A stretch of DNA of 64,000 nt. Origin: Roseibium aggregatum (GTDB lineage: Bacteria > Pseudomonadota > Alphaproteobacteria > Rhizobiales > Stappiaceae). The stretch lies in the NCBI RefSeq assembly GCF_017309185.1, contig NZ_JAEKJZ010000005.1:248001-312000 (forward strand), read 5' to 3'. The notes beneath the pieces were generated by a model. That model was not told where the DNA came from. It searched no databases and was given only the letters and a program-made list of their open reading frames with translations. The translations under genes were made by a program, and so were the position numbers. Positions 1 through 8,472 of the stretch are shown one piece after another (within the stretch, counting starts at the first letter, position 1; the number at the start of each line of letters is the position of its first letter).

Positions 1-1
1 C

Positions 2-1324
2 AAGCATCTGGACGACGAGTTCGATGCGGGCCAGGCCTTCAAGCCGAACAAGGCCGACTGGCTCGACGGCAAGTGGGCCGGCATGAAACGGGCCGACGAC
101 GAAGACGATCCGCGCCGCGGTCAGACCGGATTGCCGCTGCCCGAACTGAAGGACATCGGCCGGGCACTGACCCATGTGCCGGACGGGTTCAACATCCACC
201 GCACGATCGCGCGTTTCATGAACCATCGCGAGCGCATGATCGAAACCGGTGAAGGCATCGACTGGGCGACGGCGGAAGCGCTTGCATTCGCGTCCCTTCT
301 GAAGGAAGGCCATCCGGTGCGCCTGTCCGGCCAGGACTGCGAGCGCGGCACATTCTCCCAGCGCCATTCGGTGCTCTACGACCAGGAAGACGAAAGCCGC
401 TACATTCCGCTAAACCACATCGCGCCGGACCAGCAGCGCTACGAGGTCATCAACTCGATGCTCTCCGAAGAGGCGGTGCTCGGCTTCGAATACGGCTATT
501 CGCTGGCAGAGCCCCGGGCGCTGACCATGTGGGAAGCCCAGTTCGGCGATTTCGCCAACGGCGCCCAGGTGCTGTTCGACCAGTTCATCTCCTCCGGTGA
601 GCGCAAATGGCTGCGCATGTCCGGTCTCGTCTGCCTTCTGCCGCACGGCTATGAAGGGCAGGGGCCGGAACACTCCTCCGCCCGCCTGGAGCGTTATCTC
701 CAGCTCTGCGCGGAAGACAACATGCAGGTGGCGAACTGCTCGACCCCGGCGAACTACTTCCACATCCTGCGTCGCCAGGTCTGCCGCGACATCCGCAAGC
801 CCCTGATCCTGATGACGCCGAAGTCGCTTCTGCGTCACAAGAAGGCGGTGTCGACCCTCGGCGAGCTTGGACCCGATTCGACCTTCCACCGTCTGTTGTG
901 GGACGATTGGGGCCCCAACCTGACCTCGGACGGCAAGCTGGTCTCCGACGACAAGATCCGCCGCGTCGTCATGTGTTCGGGCAAGGTCTACTACGACCTG
1001 TTCGAGGAGCGCGAAAAGCGCGGCATCGACGACGTCTACCTGCTTCGCGTGGAACAGCTCTATCCGTTCCCGAAGAAGGCGCTGATGCTTGAGCTCGCCC
1101 GGTTCCCCCAGGCCGAAATGGTCTGGTGCCAGGAAGAGCCGAAAAACATGGGCGGCTGGTTCTTCGTCGAACCCTATATCGAATGGGTTCTGGAGCAGAT
1201 CGATGCCAAGCACAGGCGTCCGCGTTACGCCGGACGGGCTGCGATGGCGTCAACGGCGACAGGCCTGATGTCCGCGCATCTGGCGCAGCTTCAGGCATTC
1301 CTCGAAGAGGCTCTCGGACACTAA
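2..1324 (+). CDS. sucA: 2-oxoglutarate dehydrogenase E1 component, C-terminal part (5' end outside window)
   Basis: The reading frame is open from base 2 to a TAA at 1322-1324, giving the last 440 residues of a protein whose start lies upstream. It corresponds to the C-terminal half of the thiamine-diphosphate E1 subunit, which decarboxylates 2-oxoglutarate in the TCA cycle and passes the succinyl group to E2. Visible family hallmarks are the E1 pyrimidine-binding-domain stretches SQRHSVLYDQ and FGDFANGAQV, the LLPHGYEGQGPEHSSAR stretch, and the C-terminal WCQEEPKNMGGW block. The gene is followed 63 bases later by sucB, with a UUCG-capped hairpin in between, so the two are probably co-transcribed. 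Only the truncation by the window edge limits certainty. Confidence 0.97.
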   Translation, partial: KHLDDEFDAGQAFKPNKADWLDGKWAGMKRADDEDDPRRGQTGLPLPELKDIGRALTHVPDGFNIHRTIARFMNHRERMIETGEGIDWATAEALAFASLLKEGHPVRLSGQDCERGTFSQRHSVLYDQEDESRYIPLNHIAPDQQRYEVINSMLSEEAVLGFEYGYSLAEPRALTMWEAQFGDFANGAQVLFDQFISSGERKWLRMSGLVCLLPHGYEGQGPEHSSARLERYLQLCAEDNMQVANCSTPANYFHILRRQVCRDIRKPLILMTPKSLLRHKKAVSTLGELGPDSTFHRLLWDDWGPNLTSDGKLVSDDKIRRVVMCSGKVYYDLFEEREKRGIDDVYLLRVEQLYPFPKKALMLELARFPQAEMVWCQEEPKNMGGWFFVEPYIEWVLEQIDAKHRRPRYAGRAAMASTATGLMSAHLAQLQAFLEEALGH

Positions 1325-1328
1325 TCTC

Positions 1329-1350
1329 AAGAGGGCCTTCGGGCCCTCTT
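1329..1350 (+). promoter_or_regulatory. Intercistronic UUCG tetraloop hairpin between sucA and sucB
   Basis: A perfect 9-bp stem (AAGAGGGCC / GGCCCTCTT) closes a TTCG loop, the very stable C(UUCG)G type. It lies five bases after the sucA stop and is followed by only a short pyrimidine run (TTCTC), so it is a weak terminator at best. A stable intercistronic hairpin here could stabilise the sucA mRNA end or partly attenuate transcription to set the E1:E2 ratio; that role is inferred. Confidence 0.7.
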
Positions 1351-1387
1351 CTCAAGACTGGCCAGGTAATTTTAAGAGAAGGCGACC

Positions 1388-2908
1388 ATGGCAACCGAAA
1401 TTCGCGTGCCCACCCTGGGCGAATCCGTTTCTGAAGCAACGATTGCGCAATGGTTCAAGAAACCGGGCGATGCCGTCAATCAGGACGAGCCGCTTGTGGA
1501 ACTGGAAACCGACAAGGTGACGGTCGAGGTTCCGGCCCCGGCGGCAGGCACCCTGGAAAGCATCGTGGTCAAGGAAGGCGACACCGTCGAGGTCGGCGCC
1601 CTGCTCGGCCAGATCGCCGAAGGCGCGGCTGCCGCCGCCCCGGCTCCCGCCGCCACTCCGGCGAAGGAAGAGGCAAAGGCCGAAACCAAGGCTGAACTGG
1701 TGGACGTCGTTACCCCGAGCGCCGGGGAATCCGTCACCGAAGCGGAAGTCGGCGAATGGAGCGTCAAGGTCGGCGACGTCGTCAAGGTCGATGACACGCT
1801 GGTCGAGCTTGAAACCGACAAGGCGGCGCAGGAAGTGCCCGCACCCGTCGGCGGCACCGTCGTCAAGATCGCCGCCGAAACCGGCGCGACCGTCGAGCCG
1901 GGCGTGCTGCTCTGCCAGATCGATCCGTCGGGCGCAGCCGCCACCACCGCTCCGGCCGCCGCGGCCGCCCCGGCTCCGGCACCGTCCGCTCCCGCCGCAG
2001 CATCCGGGTCTTCCATGCCGCCGGCTCCGTCGGCCGCCAAGATGATGGCGGAAAACAATCTTTCGGGCGACCAGGTCGCGGGCTCCGGCAAACGCGGCCA
2101 GGTGCTCAAGGGTGACGTGATCAACGCCATCGCATCGGGCGCCACTTCGGCAGCCAGCGCTCCGGCTCCGGCCCAGGTCGCGCGCGGCCCGGTTGCCGCC
2201 GAGGACGAGGTCCGCGAAGAGCGCGTCCGCATGACCAAGCTGCGCCAGACCATCGCGCGCCGTTTGAAGGATGCCCAGAACACCGCCGCCATGCTGACCA
2301 CCTACAACGAGGTGGACATGGGCCCGGTGATGGAGCTGCGCAAGCAGTACAAGGACCTGTTCGAGAAGAAGCACGGCGTCAAGCTCGGCTTCATGGGCTT
2401 CTTCACCAAGGCGGTGACCCATGCGCTGAAGGAAATCCCGGCGGTCAACGCCGAGATCGACGGCACCGACATCATCTACAAGAACTTCTGCCACATCGGC
2501 GTCGCCGTCGGCACCGACAAGGGCCTCGTGGTCCCGGTCGTGCGCGATGCGGACCAGATGTCGATCGCCGAAATCGAGCAGGAAATCGGCAATCTCGGCA
2601 AGAAGGCCCGTGACGGCAAGCTCGGCATGGCCGACATGACCGGCGGCACCTTCACCATCTCCAACGGTGGTGTCTACGGGTCGCTGATGTCCTCGCCGAT
2701 CCTGAACGCGCCGCAGTCCGGCATTCTCGGCATGCACAAGATCCAGGAACGCCCGATGGCCGTGAACGGTCAGGTGGTCATCCGCCCGATGATGTATCTG
2801 GCGCTTTCCTACGATCACCGGATCGTCGACGGCAAGGAAGCCGTGACCTTCCTGGTGCGCGTCAAGGAAAGCCTGGAAGATCCGCAGCGTCTGGTTCTGG
2901 ATCTCTGA
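1388..2908 (+). CDS. sucB: Dihydrolipoyllysine-residue succinyltransferase (E2 of 2-oxoglutarate dehydrogenase), two lipoyl domains
   Basis: A 506-residue E2 core enzyme that accepts the succinyl group on lipoyl-lysine and transfers it to CoA. Two lipoyl domains are present in tandem, with lipoylated lysines in ETDK motifs at about K43 and K145. They are separated and followed by Ala/Pro linkers, then a short E3-binding domain (about 210-250) and the CAT-type catalytic domain ending with SYDHRIVDG, catalytic His477 and Asp481. The best-studied SucB proteins carry one lipoyl domain and are about 400 residues, so the second domain explains the extra length. The start is supported by AGAGAAGG just upstream. 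The other complex subunits flank it: sucA upstream and lpd 2 kb downstream. Confidence 0.97.
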   Translation: MATEIRVPTLGESVSEATIAQWFKKPGDAVNQDEPLVELETDKVTVEVPAPAAGTLESIVVKEGDTVEVGALLGQIAEGAAAAAPAPAATPAKEEAKAETKAELVDVVTPSAGESVTEAEVGEWSVKVGDVVKVDDTLVELETDKAAQEVPAPVGGTVVKIAAETGATVEPGVLLCQIDPSGAAATTAPAAAAAPAPAPSAPAAASGSSMPPAPSAAKMMAENNLSGDQVAGSGKRGQVLKGDVINAIASGATSAASAPAPAQVARGPVAAEDEVREERVRMTKLRQTIARRLKDAQNTAAMLTTYNEVDMGPVMELRKQYKDLFEKKHGVKLGFMGFFTKAVTHALKEIPAVNAEIDGTDIIYKNFCHIGVAVGTDKGLVVPVVRDADQMSIAEIEQEIGNLGKKARDGKLGMADMTGGTFTISNGGVYGSLMSSPILNAPQSGILGMHKIQERPMAVNGQVVIRPMMYLALSYDHRIVDGKEAVTFLVRVKESLEDPQRLVLDL

Positions 2909-2921
2909 TCGGTTTGAAAGT

Positions 2922-2963
2922 ACCGGAGCCCCGGACGGTTCAGTGACCGTTCGGAGCACCGGG
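2922..2963 (+). promoter_or_regulatory. Stem-loop after sucB
   Basis: CCGGACGGT (2931-2939) pairs with ACCGTTCGG (2946-2954) with one G-U pair, and outer CCGG blocks at 2923 and 2959 can extend it across small bulges. No T-tract follows, so it resembles an intercistronic mRNA-stabilising structure more than a terminator. Confidence 0.45.
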
Positions 2964-2992
2964 ACAGACTTAAGGGTCTGAGGAGCCGCGAC

Positions 2993-3607
2993 ATGAGCCT
3001 GGAGTTTCTGATCACCGCGCTGATCGTGGTGCTGGTTCCCGGAACCGGTGTCGTATACACGGTCGCGGTCGGGCTTGGCACCGGACGGCAGGCATCCGTC
3101 GCAGCCGCATTCGGCTGCACGCTCGGCATCGTTCCGGCCATCCTGGCCTCCGTCCTCGGCCTCGCGGCGCTGATGCACACCAGCGCGCTGGTGTTTCAGG
3201 CGGTGAAATACGCCGGTGTCGCCTATCTTCTTTATCTTGCCTGGCAAACCCTGAAGGACAGCGGTCCCCTGGATCTGGGTGCGCGCAAGGAGGTTGGCAA
3301 AAGCCTGGTTTCGATCGCGTGCACCGGCTTCCTGATCAACATCCTCAATCCGAAACTCACGGTGTTCTTCCTGGCCTTCCTGCCGCAGTTCGTCGGGCAT
3401 CAGTCTGCGAACGCGGCGCTCGAGATGCTGGCTCTCGGAGCCGTGTTCATGGCAATGACGTTTGCCGTCTTCGTGGTTTACGGCCTGTTTGCTTCGCTGG
3501 TGGGGGAGAAGCTGCTGCGCAGCGACCGGGCGATGGCGTGGATGCGCCGCACCGTCGCGGCGGCATTCGCCGGCTTTTCCCTGCGGCTGGCGCTGGCAGA
3601 GAGATAG
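2993..3607 (+). CDS. LysE family translocator
   Basis: A 204-residue, very hydrophobic protein with about six membrane segments. Its N-terminus (MSLEFLITALIVVLVPGTGVVYTVAVGLGTG...) shows the PGP-like VPGTG motif of the LysE/RhtB amino acid exporter superfamily, and INILNPKLTVFFLAFLPQF matches the conserved NPK..FF..FLPQF block of that family. It probably exports an amino acid or related metabolite across the inner membrane; the substrate cannot be read from the sequence. It sits between sucB and lpd, starting 84 bases after sucB, and is followed 16 bases later by a secreted small protein, so it may ride on the suc transcript. An unrelated LysE paralogue lies at 29.3-30.0 kb on the other strand. 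Confidence 0.9.
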   Translation: MSLEFLITALIVVLVPGTGVVYTVAVGLGTGRQASVAAAFGCTLGIVPAILASVLGLAALMHTSALVFQAVKYAGVAYLLYLAWQTLKDSGPLDLGARKEVGKSLVSIACTGFLINILNPKLTVFFLAFLPQFVGHQSANAALEMLALGAVFMAMTFAVFVVYGLFASLVGEKLLRSDRAMAWMRRTVAAAFAGFSLRLALAER

Positions 3608-3623
3608 AAGACGGGAGGAGAAG

Positions 3624-4040
3624 ATGGTGGACCGGATCGGTGGGTATCGACTGAAGGCAGTGGCGAGGCTTCTGGTCCTGGGCCTGTTTGCCGGAACGCT
3701 TGCGGTTCCCGCCGCGGTGTCGGTTTCCGTGCCTGCGGCTGCTGCGCCGAAACCCAGTTTTCAGCCGGAAATCGCGGGTGTCTATGTTGTCCAGGGTCTC
3801 AATCCCGACGGGACACATTATCAGGGCCGCGTCACCATCGAGGTCAAGGGCGGCACGGCGTTCTTCCGCTGGGATATTGCCGGTCAGGTCTATCATGGCC
3901 AGGGACCGCTCGCCGGCAAGACGCTGATCATCGACTGGGGTCAGAACGATCCCGTCATCTATGAGATCCATCCGGACGGCACCCTGACCGGCACCTGGGC
4001 CGCCGGCCGGGCGTCCGAAACGTTGAACCGGCTCAAATGA
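3624..4040 (+). CDS. Small secreted protein of unknown function
   Basis: A 138-residue protein. The ATG at 3624 was chosen because GGGAGGAG lies just before it and because the protein then begins with a classic Sec signal peptide (basic start, hydrophobic core about residues 12-35, AAA-type cleavage site near residue 38). A longer reading frame begins inside the LysE gene but has no such start. The mature part contains IAGVYVVQGLNPDGTHYQG and YEIHPDGTLTGTWA, the repeated G-x-Y/W pattern of small beta-rich periplasmic proteins. It lies 16 bases after the LysE gene. A 6-bp hairpin (CGGCTC/GAGCCG) spans its stop codon and is followed by a T-rich run, perhaps a weak terminator. No function is assigned. 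Confidence 0.8.
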   Translation: MVDRIGGYRLKAVARLLVLGLFAGTLAVPAAVSVSVPAAAAPKPSFQPEIAGVYVVQGLNPDGTHYQGRVTIEVKGGTAFFRWDIAGQVYHGQGPLAGKTLIIDWGQNDPVIYEIHPDGTLTGTWAAGRASETLNRLK

Positions 4041-4068
4041 GCCGTTTGTCTCTTTAACCGGGGTCGGA

Positions 4069-4827
4069 ATGTCGGACAGTGTTGTCATCGTAACCGGCGG
4101 CAGCCGGGGAATTGGCGCCAGCGTTTGCCGCAAGCTCGGTGCGTTGGGGCATACGGTCATTGTGAACTATGCCGGCAACGAGGCTGCGGCCACAGACGTG
4201 GTCACCACGATCGAAAGCGCCGGCGGAGCGGCGACGGCCGTTCAGGCCGACGTCGGCAGCGAGCAGGACGTCATCCGGCTGTTCGAGACGGCCGACACCC
4301 TCGGGACGCTCAAGGGCCTTGTCAACAACGCCGGGGTGGTCGACCGCGCCATGCGTGTCGAAGACATGTTGCTCGACCGGCTGACGCGCATGGTGAATAT
4401 CAACTTGATCGGGACGTTCCTCTGCGCACGCGAAGCCGTCAGGCGCATGTCGACGAAGAATGGCGGGCAGGGCGGTACGATCGTCAACCTCGGATCCGCC
4501 GCGTCCAAACTGGGCTCCCCCGGCATGTATGTCGACTACGCGGCCACCAAGGGTGCGATTGACACGATGACCGTGGGGCTCGCGGGCGAAGTCGCCCTAG
4601 AAGGCATCCGCGTAAATGCGGTTCGCCCGGGAATTATCGATACGGAAATCCATGCCTCCGGCGGCGCGCCCGACCGGGTGGAAAAACTGCAATCCCAACT
4701 GCCGATGAAACGCGCGGGAACCGCCGACGAGGTTGCCGAAGCGATTGTCTGGCTCATGTCCGACCAGTCCAGCTATACCACCGGGGCCATCCTCGACGTT
4801 TCCGGTGGCCGGGCGATTCTACCGTGA
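4069..4827 (+). CDS. SDR family NAD(P)-dependent oxidoreductase
   Basis: A 252-residue classical short-chain dehydrogenase. The cofactor motif TGGSRGIG is at residues 9-16, NNAG around residue 88, the catalytic serine in NLGSAASK, and YAATKG supplies the Tyr-x-x-x-Lys pair. C-terminal VRPGIIDTEIH and DVSGG are also typical. The close match to FabG-like sugar/acyl dehydrogenases suggests a soluble oxidoreductase, but the substrate cannot be told. The basic residue in the glycine motif (SRG) and the N-A-G-N segment after beta-2 hint at NADP preference. The gene lies between the secreted protein and lpd, all on one strand, and may be a passenger of the 2-oxoglutarate dehydrogenase operon. Confidence 0.92.
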   Translation: MSDSVVIVTGGSRGIGASVCRKLGALGHTVIVNYAGNEAAATDVVTTIESAGGAATAVQADVGSEQDVIRLFETADTLGTLKGLVNNAGVVDRAMRVEDMLLDRLTRMVNINLIGTFLCAREAVRRMSTKNGGQGGTIVNLGSAASKLGSPGMYVDYAATKGAIDTMTVGLAGEVALEGIRVNAVRPGIIDTEIHASGGAPDRVEKLQSQLPMKRAGTADEVAEAIVWLMSDQSSYTTGAILDVSGGRAILP

Positions 4828-4886
4828 TCCGGATGTCTGAGAGACAGACGTCCCGACTGTAACTGAAAGAGGCAAAGGCACCCAAA

Positions 4887-6290
4887 ATGTCCCAATACGA
4901 TCTCGTCGTCATCGGAACCGGCCCCGGAGGCTATGTTTGCGCGATCAAGGCGGCTCAGCTCGGGCTGAAGACCGCGGTTGTTGAGAAGCGCGCGACGCTG
5001 GGCGGCACCTGCCTCAACATCGGCTGCATTCCCTCCAAGGCTCTGCTGCACGCATCGGAGATGTTCGAGGAAGCCGGCCACGGTTTCGAGAAGCTGGGCA
5101 TCAAGGTCTCCAAGCCGAAACTCGATCTTGGCGGCATGATGAAACACAAGACGGATGTCGTCGACGCCAACGTCGGCGGCGTCGCCTTCCTGATGAAAAA
5201 GAACAAGATCGACGTGCACACCGGTACGGGCAAGATCCTTGGCCAGGGCAAGGTCGAGGTGACCGCCGAAGACGGTTCGGCCTCCGTCCTGGAAACCAGG
5301 AACATCGTGATTGCCACCGGCTCGGATGTCATGCCCCTGCCGGGCGTCGAGATCGACGAAAAACAGGTGGTGTCCTCCACCGGCGCGCTCGAGCTTGAAA
5401 AAGTGCCGGGCAAGCTTGTGGTCGTCGGCGGCGGCGTGATCGGTCTTGAACTGGGCTCGGTCTGGAACCGGCTCGGCGCGAAGGTGACCGTTGTCGAATT
5501 CATGGACAAGATCCTCGGGCCGATGGACGGCGACGTTTCCAAGAATTTCCAGCGGATGCTGAAGAAGCAGGGCATGGAGTTCAAGCTCTCTTCCAAGGTC
5601 ACCGGCGTCGCCAAGAAGGGCAAGGGTCTGGCCGTATCGGTCGAGCCGGCCGCGGGCGGTGATGCGGAGGTGTTGGATGCCGACATCGTGCTGGTTGCCA
5701 TCGGCCGCCGGCCCTACACGGAGGGCCTCGGTCTCGAGACGGCGGGCGTTGCGCTCGACGAACGCGGCCGCGTCCAGATCGATGCCCACTACAAGACCAA
5801 TGTCGACGGCATCTACGCCATTGGCGATGTCGTCGCCGGTCCGATGCTTGCCCACAAGGCCGAGGACGAAGGCGTGGCGATCGCCGAGATCCTTGCCGGT
5901 CAGGCCGGTCACGTGAACTATGACGTCATTCCGGGCGTCGTCTACACCCAGCCGGAGGTCGCCTCCGTCGGCAAGACCGAGGAAGAACTCAAGGCGGCCG
6001 GCATCGACTACAAGACCGGCAAGTTCAACTTCTCCGCCAACGGCCGCGCACGCGCGATGAACCACACCGACGGCTTCGCCAAGGTTCTGGCGGACGCCAA
6101 GACCGACCGGGTTCTGGGTGTTCACATCGTCGGCTTCGGCGCGGGCGAGATGATCCACGAAGCGGCGGTGCTGATGGAGTTCGGCGGCTCTTCGGAAGAC
6201 CTGGGCCGGACCTGCCATGCGCACCCGACCATGTCGGAAGCGGTCAAGGAAGCCGCGCTCGGTGCTTTCGCCAAGCCGATCCATTCCTGA
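4887..6290 (+). CDS. lpd: Dihydrolipoyl dehydrogenase (E3)
   Basis: A 467-residue flavoprotein disulfide reductase that reoxidises dihydrolipoyl groups of the 2-oxo acid dehydrogenase complexes using NAD+. The FAD-binding GTGPGG lies at 10-15, the redox-active pair Cys42 and Cys47 in GGTCLNIGCIPSK, the NAD-binding GGGVIGLELG in the middle, and the C-terminal HAHPTMSEA gives the catalytic His-Glu dyad. The length is standard. It is the last gene of the suc cluster and is followed by a strong terminator at about 6329-6365. Confidence 0.98.
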   Translation: MSQYDLVVIGTGPGGYVCAIKAAQLGLKTAVVEKRATLGGTCLNIGCIPSKALLHASEMFEEAGHGFEKLGIKVSKPKLDLGGMMKHKTDVVDANVGGVAFLMKKNKIDVHTGTGKILGQGKVEVTAEDGSASVLETRNIVIATGSDVMPLPGVEIDEKQVVSSTGALELEKVPGKLVVVGGGVIGLELGSVWNRLGAKVTVVEFMDKILGPMDGDVSKNFQRMLKKQGMEFKLSSKVTGVAKKGKGLAVSVEPAAGGDAEVLDADIVLVAIGRRPYTEGLGLETAGVALDERGRVQIDAHYKTNVDGIYAIGDVVAGPMLAHKAEDEGVAIAEILAGQAGHVNYDVIPGVVYTQPEVASVGKTEEELKAAGIDYKTGKFNFSANGRARAMNHTDGFAKVLADAKTDRVLGVHIVGFGAGEMIHEAAVLMEFGGSSEDLGRTCHAHPTMSEAVKEAALGAFAKPIHS

Positions 6291-6328
6291 TCCGGCCTGA
6301 GGGCGCGGCACATGCCGCAAAATGACAG

Positions 6329-6365
6329 GGGCGCCGCCGGCATTCTTGCCTGCGGCGCCCTTTGC
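6329..6365 (+). terminator. Rho-independent terminator after lpd
   Basis: GGGCGCCGC (6329-6337) pairs perfectly with GCGGCGCCC (6352-6360). An inner GGC/GCC extends the stem, and TTTGCTT follows. It ends the sucAB-lpd unit and argues against any start codon for the next gene inside the hairpin. Confidence 0.85.
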
Positions 6366-6426
6366 TTGTAAACGCGGTTGCGGTGGCAAGGATCTACCGG
6401 ATTCCAAAGAAGCTTCGGGGGCGAGT

Positions 6427-7935
6427 GTGCAAAAGAGCGGTACCGGCGGTCTTGACGCGCTGAGCATTGGCGTCTGGGTTCTTCTGACGGTTTTGGCGGC
6501 GCTCGTGTTTTTCTGGCCGGACCGGACGATCGCCCATGTGGACGATCTCTTCTTCATTCCCTGGGCCGCAAGCTATGCGGAGAGTGGTGCGCACATCAAT
6601 CCGCTGCTCGCCGTCCAGTTTCCGGGTCTTGAAGACTATCATCTCTACACCCGGTTTCACCCGATCCTCTCCGGCCTGTTCCTTCGGCTCTTCGGGATCT
6701 CCACGGTCAGCGTCGTGGCCTATGAATTCACCTGTTATTTTCTGACGACGCTCGCGTTTTCGGCGCTCTGCCTCACGCTTCGGTTGCCCAAAGCGGCGCT
6801 TTTCGCGCCTGTCCTGTTCGCGCCGATGTATGTGGTCACGGGGTTCCGGCTGGAGATCACGGCCTGCGTTCTCTGGATGGCCGGATTGTTCCTGCTGTTT
6901 GCAAGTGCGCGCCTTCAGGAGCGGGAGGGGCACGGGATGCGGGTGTCCAGCCTCCGCAGCCTGGCGAAGCTTGCGCTCGCCTTCGCACCGCTCGCTTCTC
7001 CGGCCGTCTTCGCATGGAGTCTCGGCGCGATCCTGATGCATGATGCCTGGCGCCTCTGGTTCCGGCAGGCGGATTTCCGTCGGCTGTTTCTGGAAAACGC
7101 CGTTGCCCTGACGGTCGGACTGCTGGCCTTTTCCGTCAGTATCGATTTCGACTACGCGGAATTCTTCCGGCAGTTCATCTACCATTCGCAACGGTCCACC
7201 GGCGGTGGCGTCAACGGCGAAGCGCTTGGACGGGCCGTGGTGTTCGCCGGCGCTGCGCTGGTCTCTTTCCGCAGGGCGCGCGAAGTCGCCCTGTTGTGCG
7301 CACTTCTGGCTGCGGGCCAGGCCCTCGGAGCGGTGCTCCACGACAAGGTGCTGGTCCGCAACCTAGCGGCTTGTGTGGCGTTCCTCACCGTGGTGGATGT
7401 TCTCGCCAGAGAGCGGTTTCGCGGCTTGGCCTTCGCGCTTTACGGAGCGGTCTTTCTGGTGGTCTCTGCGAATTTCCTGCTTTTTTACGTGTTGTCGAGC
7501 GAGGTCGGGCAGCGGCAGGCGGTCGTCGAGGACTATCGGGACGATGTTTCGGCGCAGCGCCGGGTCTTCATCGACGAGACCATGGCGCATCATTATCTGG
7601 ATCATCAGACCGGCGATGCGCTGTCCTGGACTTGGGGGCGCGAGTTTCCCCTGGCACGGGCGGAATTCCTGAGAGAACTTTATCCGGGAGATGTTTGGTA
7701 CGTCAGTCCCTATACGTTTTTCGGCTATCTGAAGGGGCATCCGCGCATTTCCCGGGCCCTTGCGAAAGTCATTCCTTACGAGCGTACACCGCAGCTTCCC
7801 TGTGTGATGGGGCGCCATTCCTGCCGTCTTCCCGCCGAGCGCTGGGCCATGCTGCGTCTTGAACGGGATGGCGACAGCGTGCTGGTCAGGGATTATGCGA
7901 ACGGGCGTGAGGTCACGGTCCCGGTCAGAAAGTAG
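6427..7935 (+). CDS. Multi-spanning membrane protein, GT-C glycosyltransferase-like
   Basis: A 502-residue integral membrane protein with about ten hydrophobic segments. The GTG at 6427, preceded by CGGGGGCGA, is preferred because the only upstream ATG in frame lies inside the lpd terminator hairpin. After the first membrane helix comes HVDDLFFIPWA (acidic pair at 39-40), the position where GT-C glycosyltransferases of the ArnT/PMT kind carry their metal-binding acidic residues. The C-terminal 120 residues are soluble and Trp/Tyr-rich. This suggests a transferase using a lipid-phosphate sugar on the periplasmic side, but no specific family was recognised and no neighbour supports a pathway. 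Codon use looks like the surroundings. Confidence 0.75.
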   Translation: MQKSGTGGLDALSIGVWVLLTVLAALVFFWPDRTIAHVDDLFFIPWAASYAESGAHINPLLAVQFPGLEDYHLYTRFHPILSGLFLRLFGISTVSVVAYEFTCYFLTTLAFSALCLTLRLPKAALFAPVLFAPMYVVTGFRLEITACVLWMAGLFLLFASARLQEREGHGMRVSSLRSLAKLALAFAPLASPAVFAWSLGAILMHDAWRLWFRQADFRRLFLENAVALTVGLLAFSVSIDFDYAEFFRQFIYHSQRSTGGGVNGEALGRAVVFAGAALVSFRRAREVALLCALLAAGQALGAVLHDKVLVRNLAACVAFLTVVDVLARERFRGLAFALYGAVFLVVSANFLLFYVLSSEVGQRQAVVEDYRDDVSAQRRVFIDETMAHHYLDHQTGDALSWTWGREFPLARAEFLRELYPGDVWYVSPYTFFGYLKGHPRISRALAKVIPYERTPQLPCVMGRHSCRLPAERWAMLRLERDGDSVLVRDYANGREVTVPVRK

Positions 7936-7966
7936 ACCTTTCCCGGTCAGGAGCAGGGGAAGGCCT

Positions 7967-8386
7967 CTAATGGCTGCTTTTGCAAAGACTGTGATCCCCG
8001 AAAGCCTTCAACACGTTGCAGTCAGTCATCGTGTGATCTCCCGCGCAGCTTGAAGCGATGCGGGCGAGTTCGGCTTCCAGCCTTTTCAGATGCGCGATCC
8101 GTTCGCGTACGGACTGAAGTTGCGTGGCGGCGATCCGGTCGGCCTCGCTGCAAGGCTTGTCCGGATGCTGACTGAGTTCGATCAGGTCCCGGATTGCCGG
8201 CATCGGCAGGCCGAGATCGCGGCAATGCTTGATGAAACCGAGCCGGTCGAGGTCGGTGTCCCGGTAGCGCCGTTGATTGCCGTCTGTGCGCGGCGGCGGG
8301 ACCAACAGTCCTTCCTTTTCATAATAGCGGATGGTCGGCACCTTGACGCCGGTCCGTTTGGAAAGCTCGCCGATGGAATAGTCCAT
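7967..8386 (-). CDS. MerR family heavy-metal-responsive regulator (CadR/PbrR type)
   Basis: A 139-residue protein. The N-terminal winged helix (YSIGELSKRTGVKVPTIRYYE...) is the classic MerR DNA-binding domain, followed by a dimerisation coiled coil (about 80-115). The metal loop is formed by Cys in PCSEAD and the C-terminal CAGDHTMTDC with a further Cys and His at the end, as in Cd/Pb/Zn sensors such as CadR and PbrR. It is divergent from a CDF-type transporter whose promoter has the 19-bp spacer expected of a MerR-activated promoter, so it most likely activates that gene on metal stress. Which metal is sensed cannot be decided from sequence alone. Confidence 0.9.
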   Translation of the reverse strand: MDYSIGELSKRTGVKVPTIRYYEKEGLLVPPPRTDGNQRRYRDTDLDRLGFIKHCRDLGLPMPAIRDLIELSQHPDKPCSEADRIAATQLQSVRERIAHLKRLEAELARIASSCAGDHTMTDCNVLKAFGDHSLCKSSH

Positions 8387-8396
8387 AAAAAACCTC

Positions 8397-8427
8397 TTGA
8401 ACCTCTAGTCGCTATAGGAAGTACACA
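8397..8427 (+). promoter_or_regulatory. MerR-type promoter/operator of the cation transporter
   Basis: TTGAAC (8397-8402) and TACACA (8422-8427) are separated by exactly 19 bases, the overlong spacer that MerR-family activators untwist. Within it, CCTCTAG-TCG-CTATAGG forms a near-perfect dyad (one mismatch), at 8402-8418. It lies 11 bases upstream of the regulator start on the other strand and 45 bases upstream of the transporter. Confidence 0.8.
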
Positions 8428-8472
8428 TCGAAGCAGCCGACAATTCAAGAAGCCGAAAGGCGGGAGACCGGA

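Noticed and set aside
1352..3400. A 682-codon open frame antisense to sucB
   Set aside because: It mirrors the GC-rich coding frame of sucB, has His/Gly/Arg-rich composition of a shadow, and resembles no protein.
4773..6557. Long antisense frame over lpd
   Set aside because: Shadow of the lpd reading frame; composition and lack of ribosome site speak against it.
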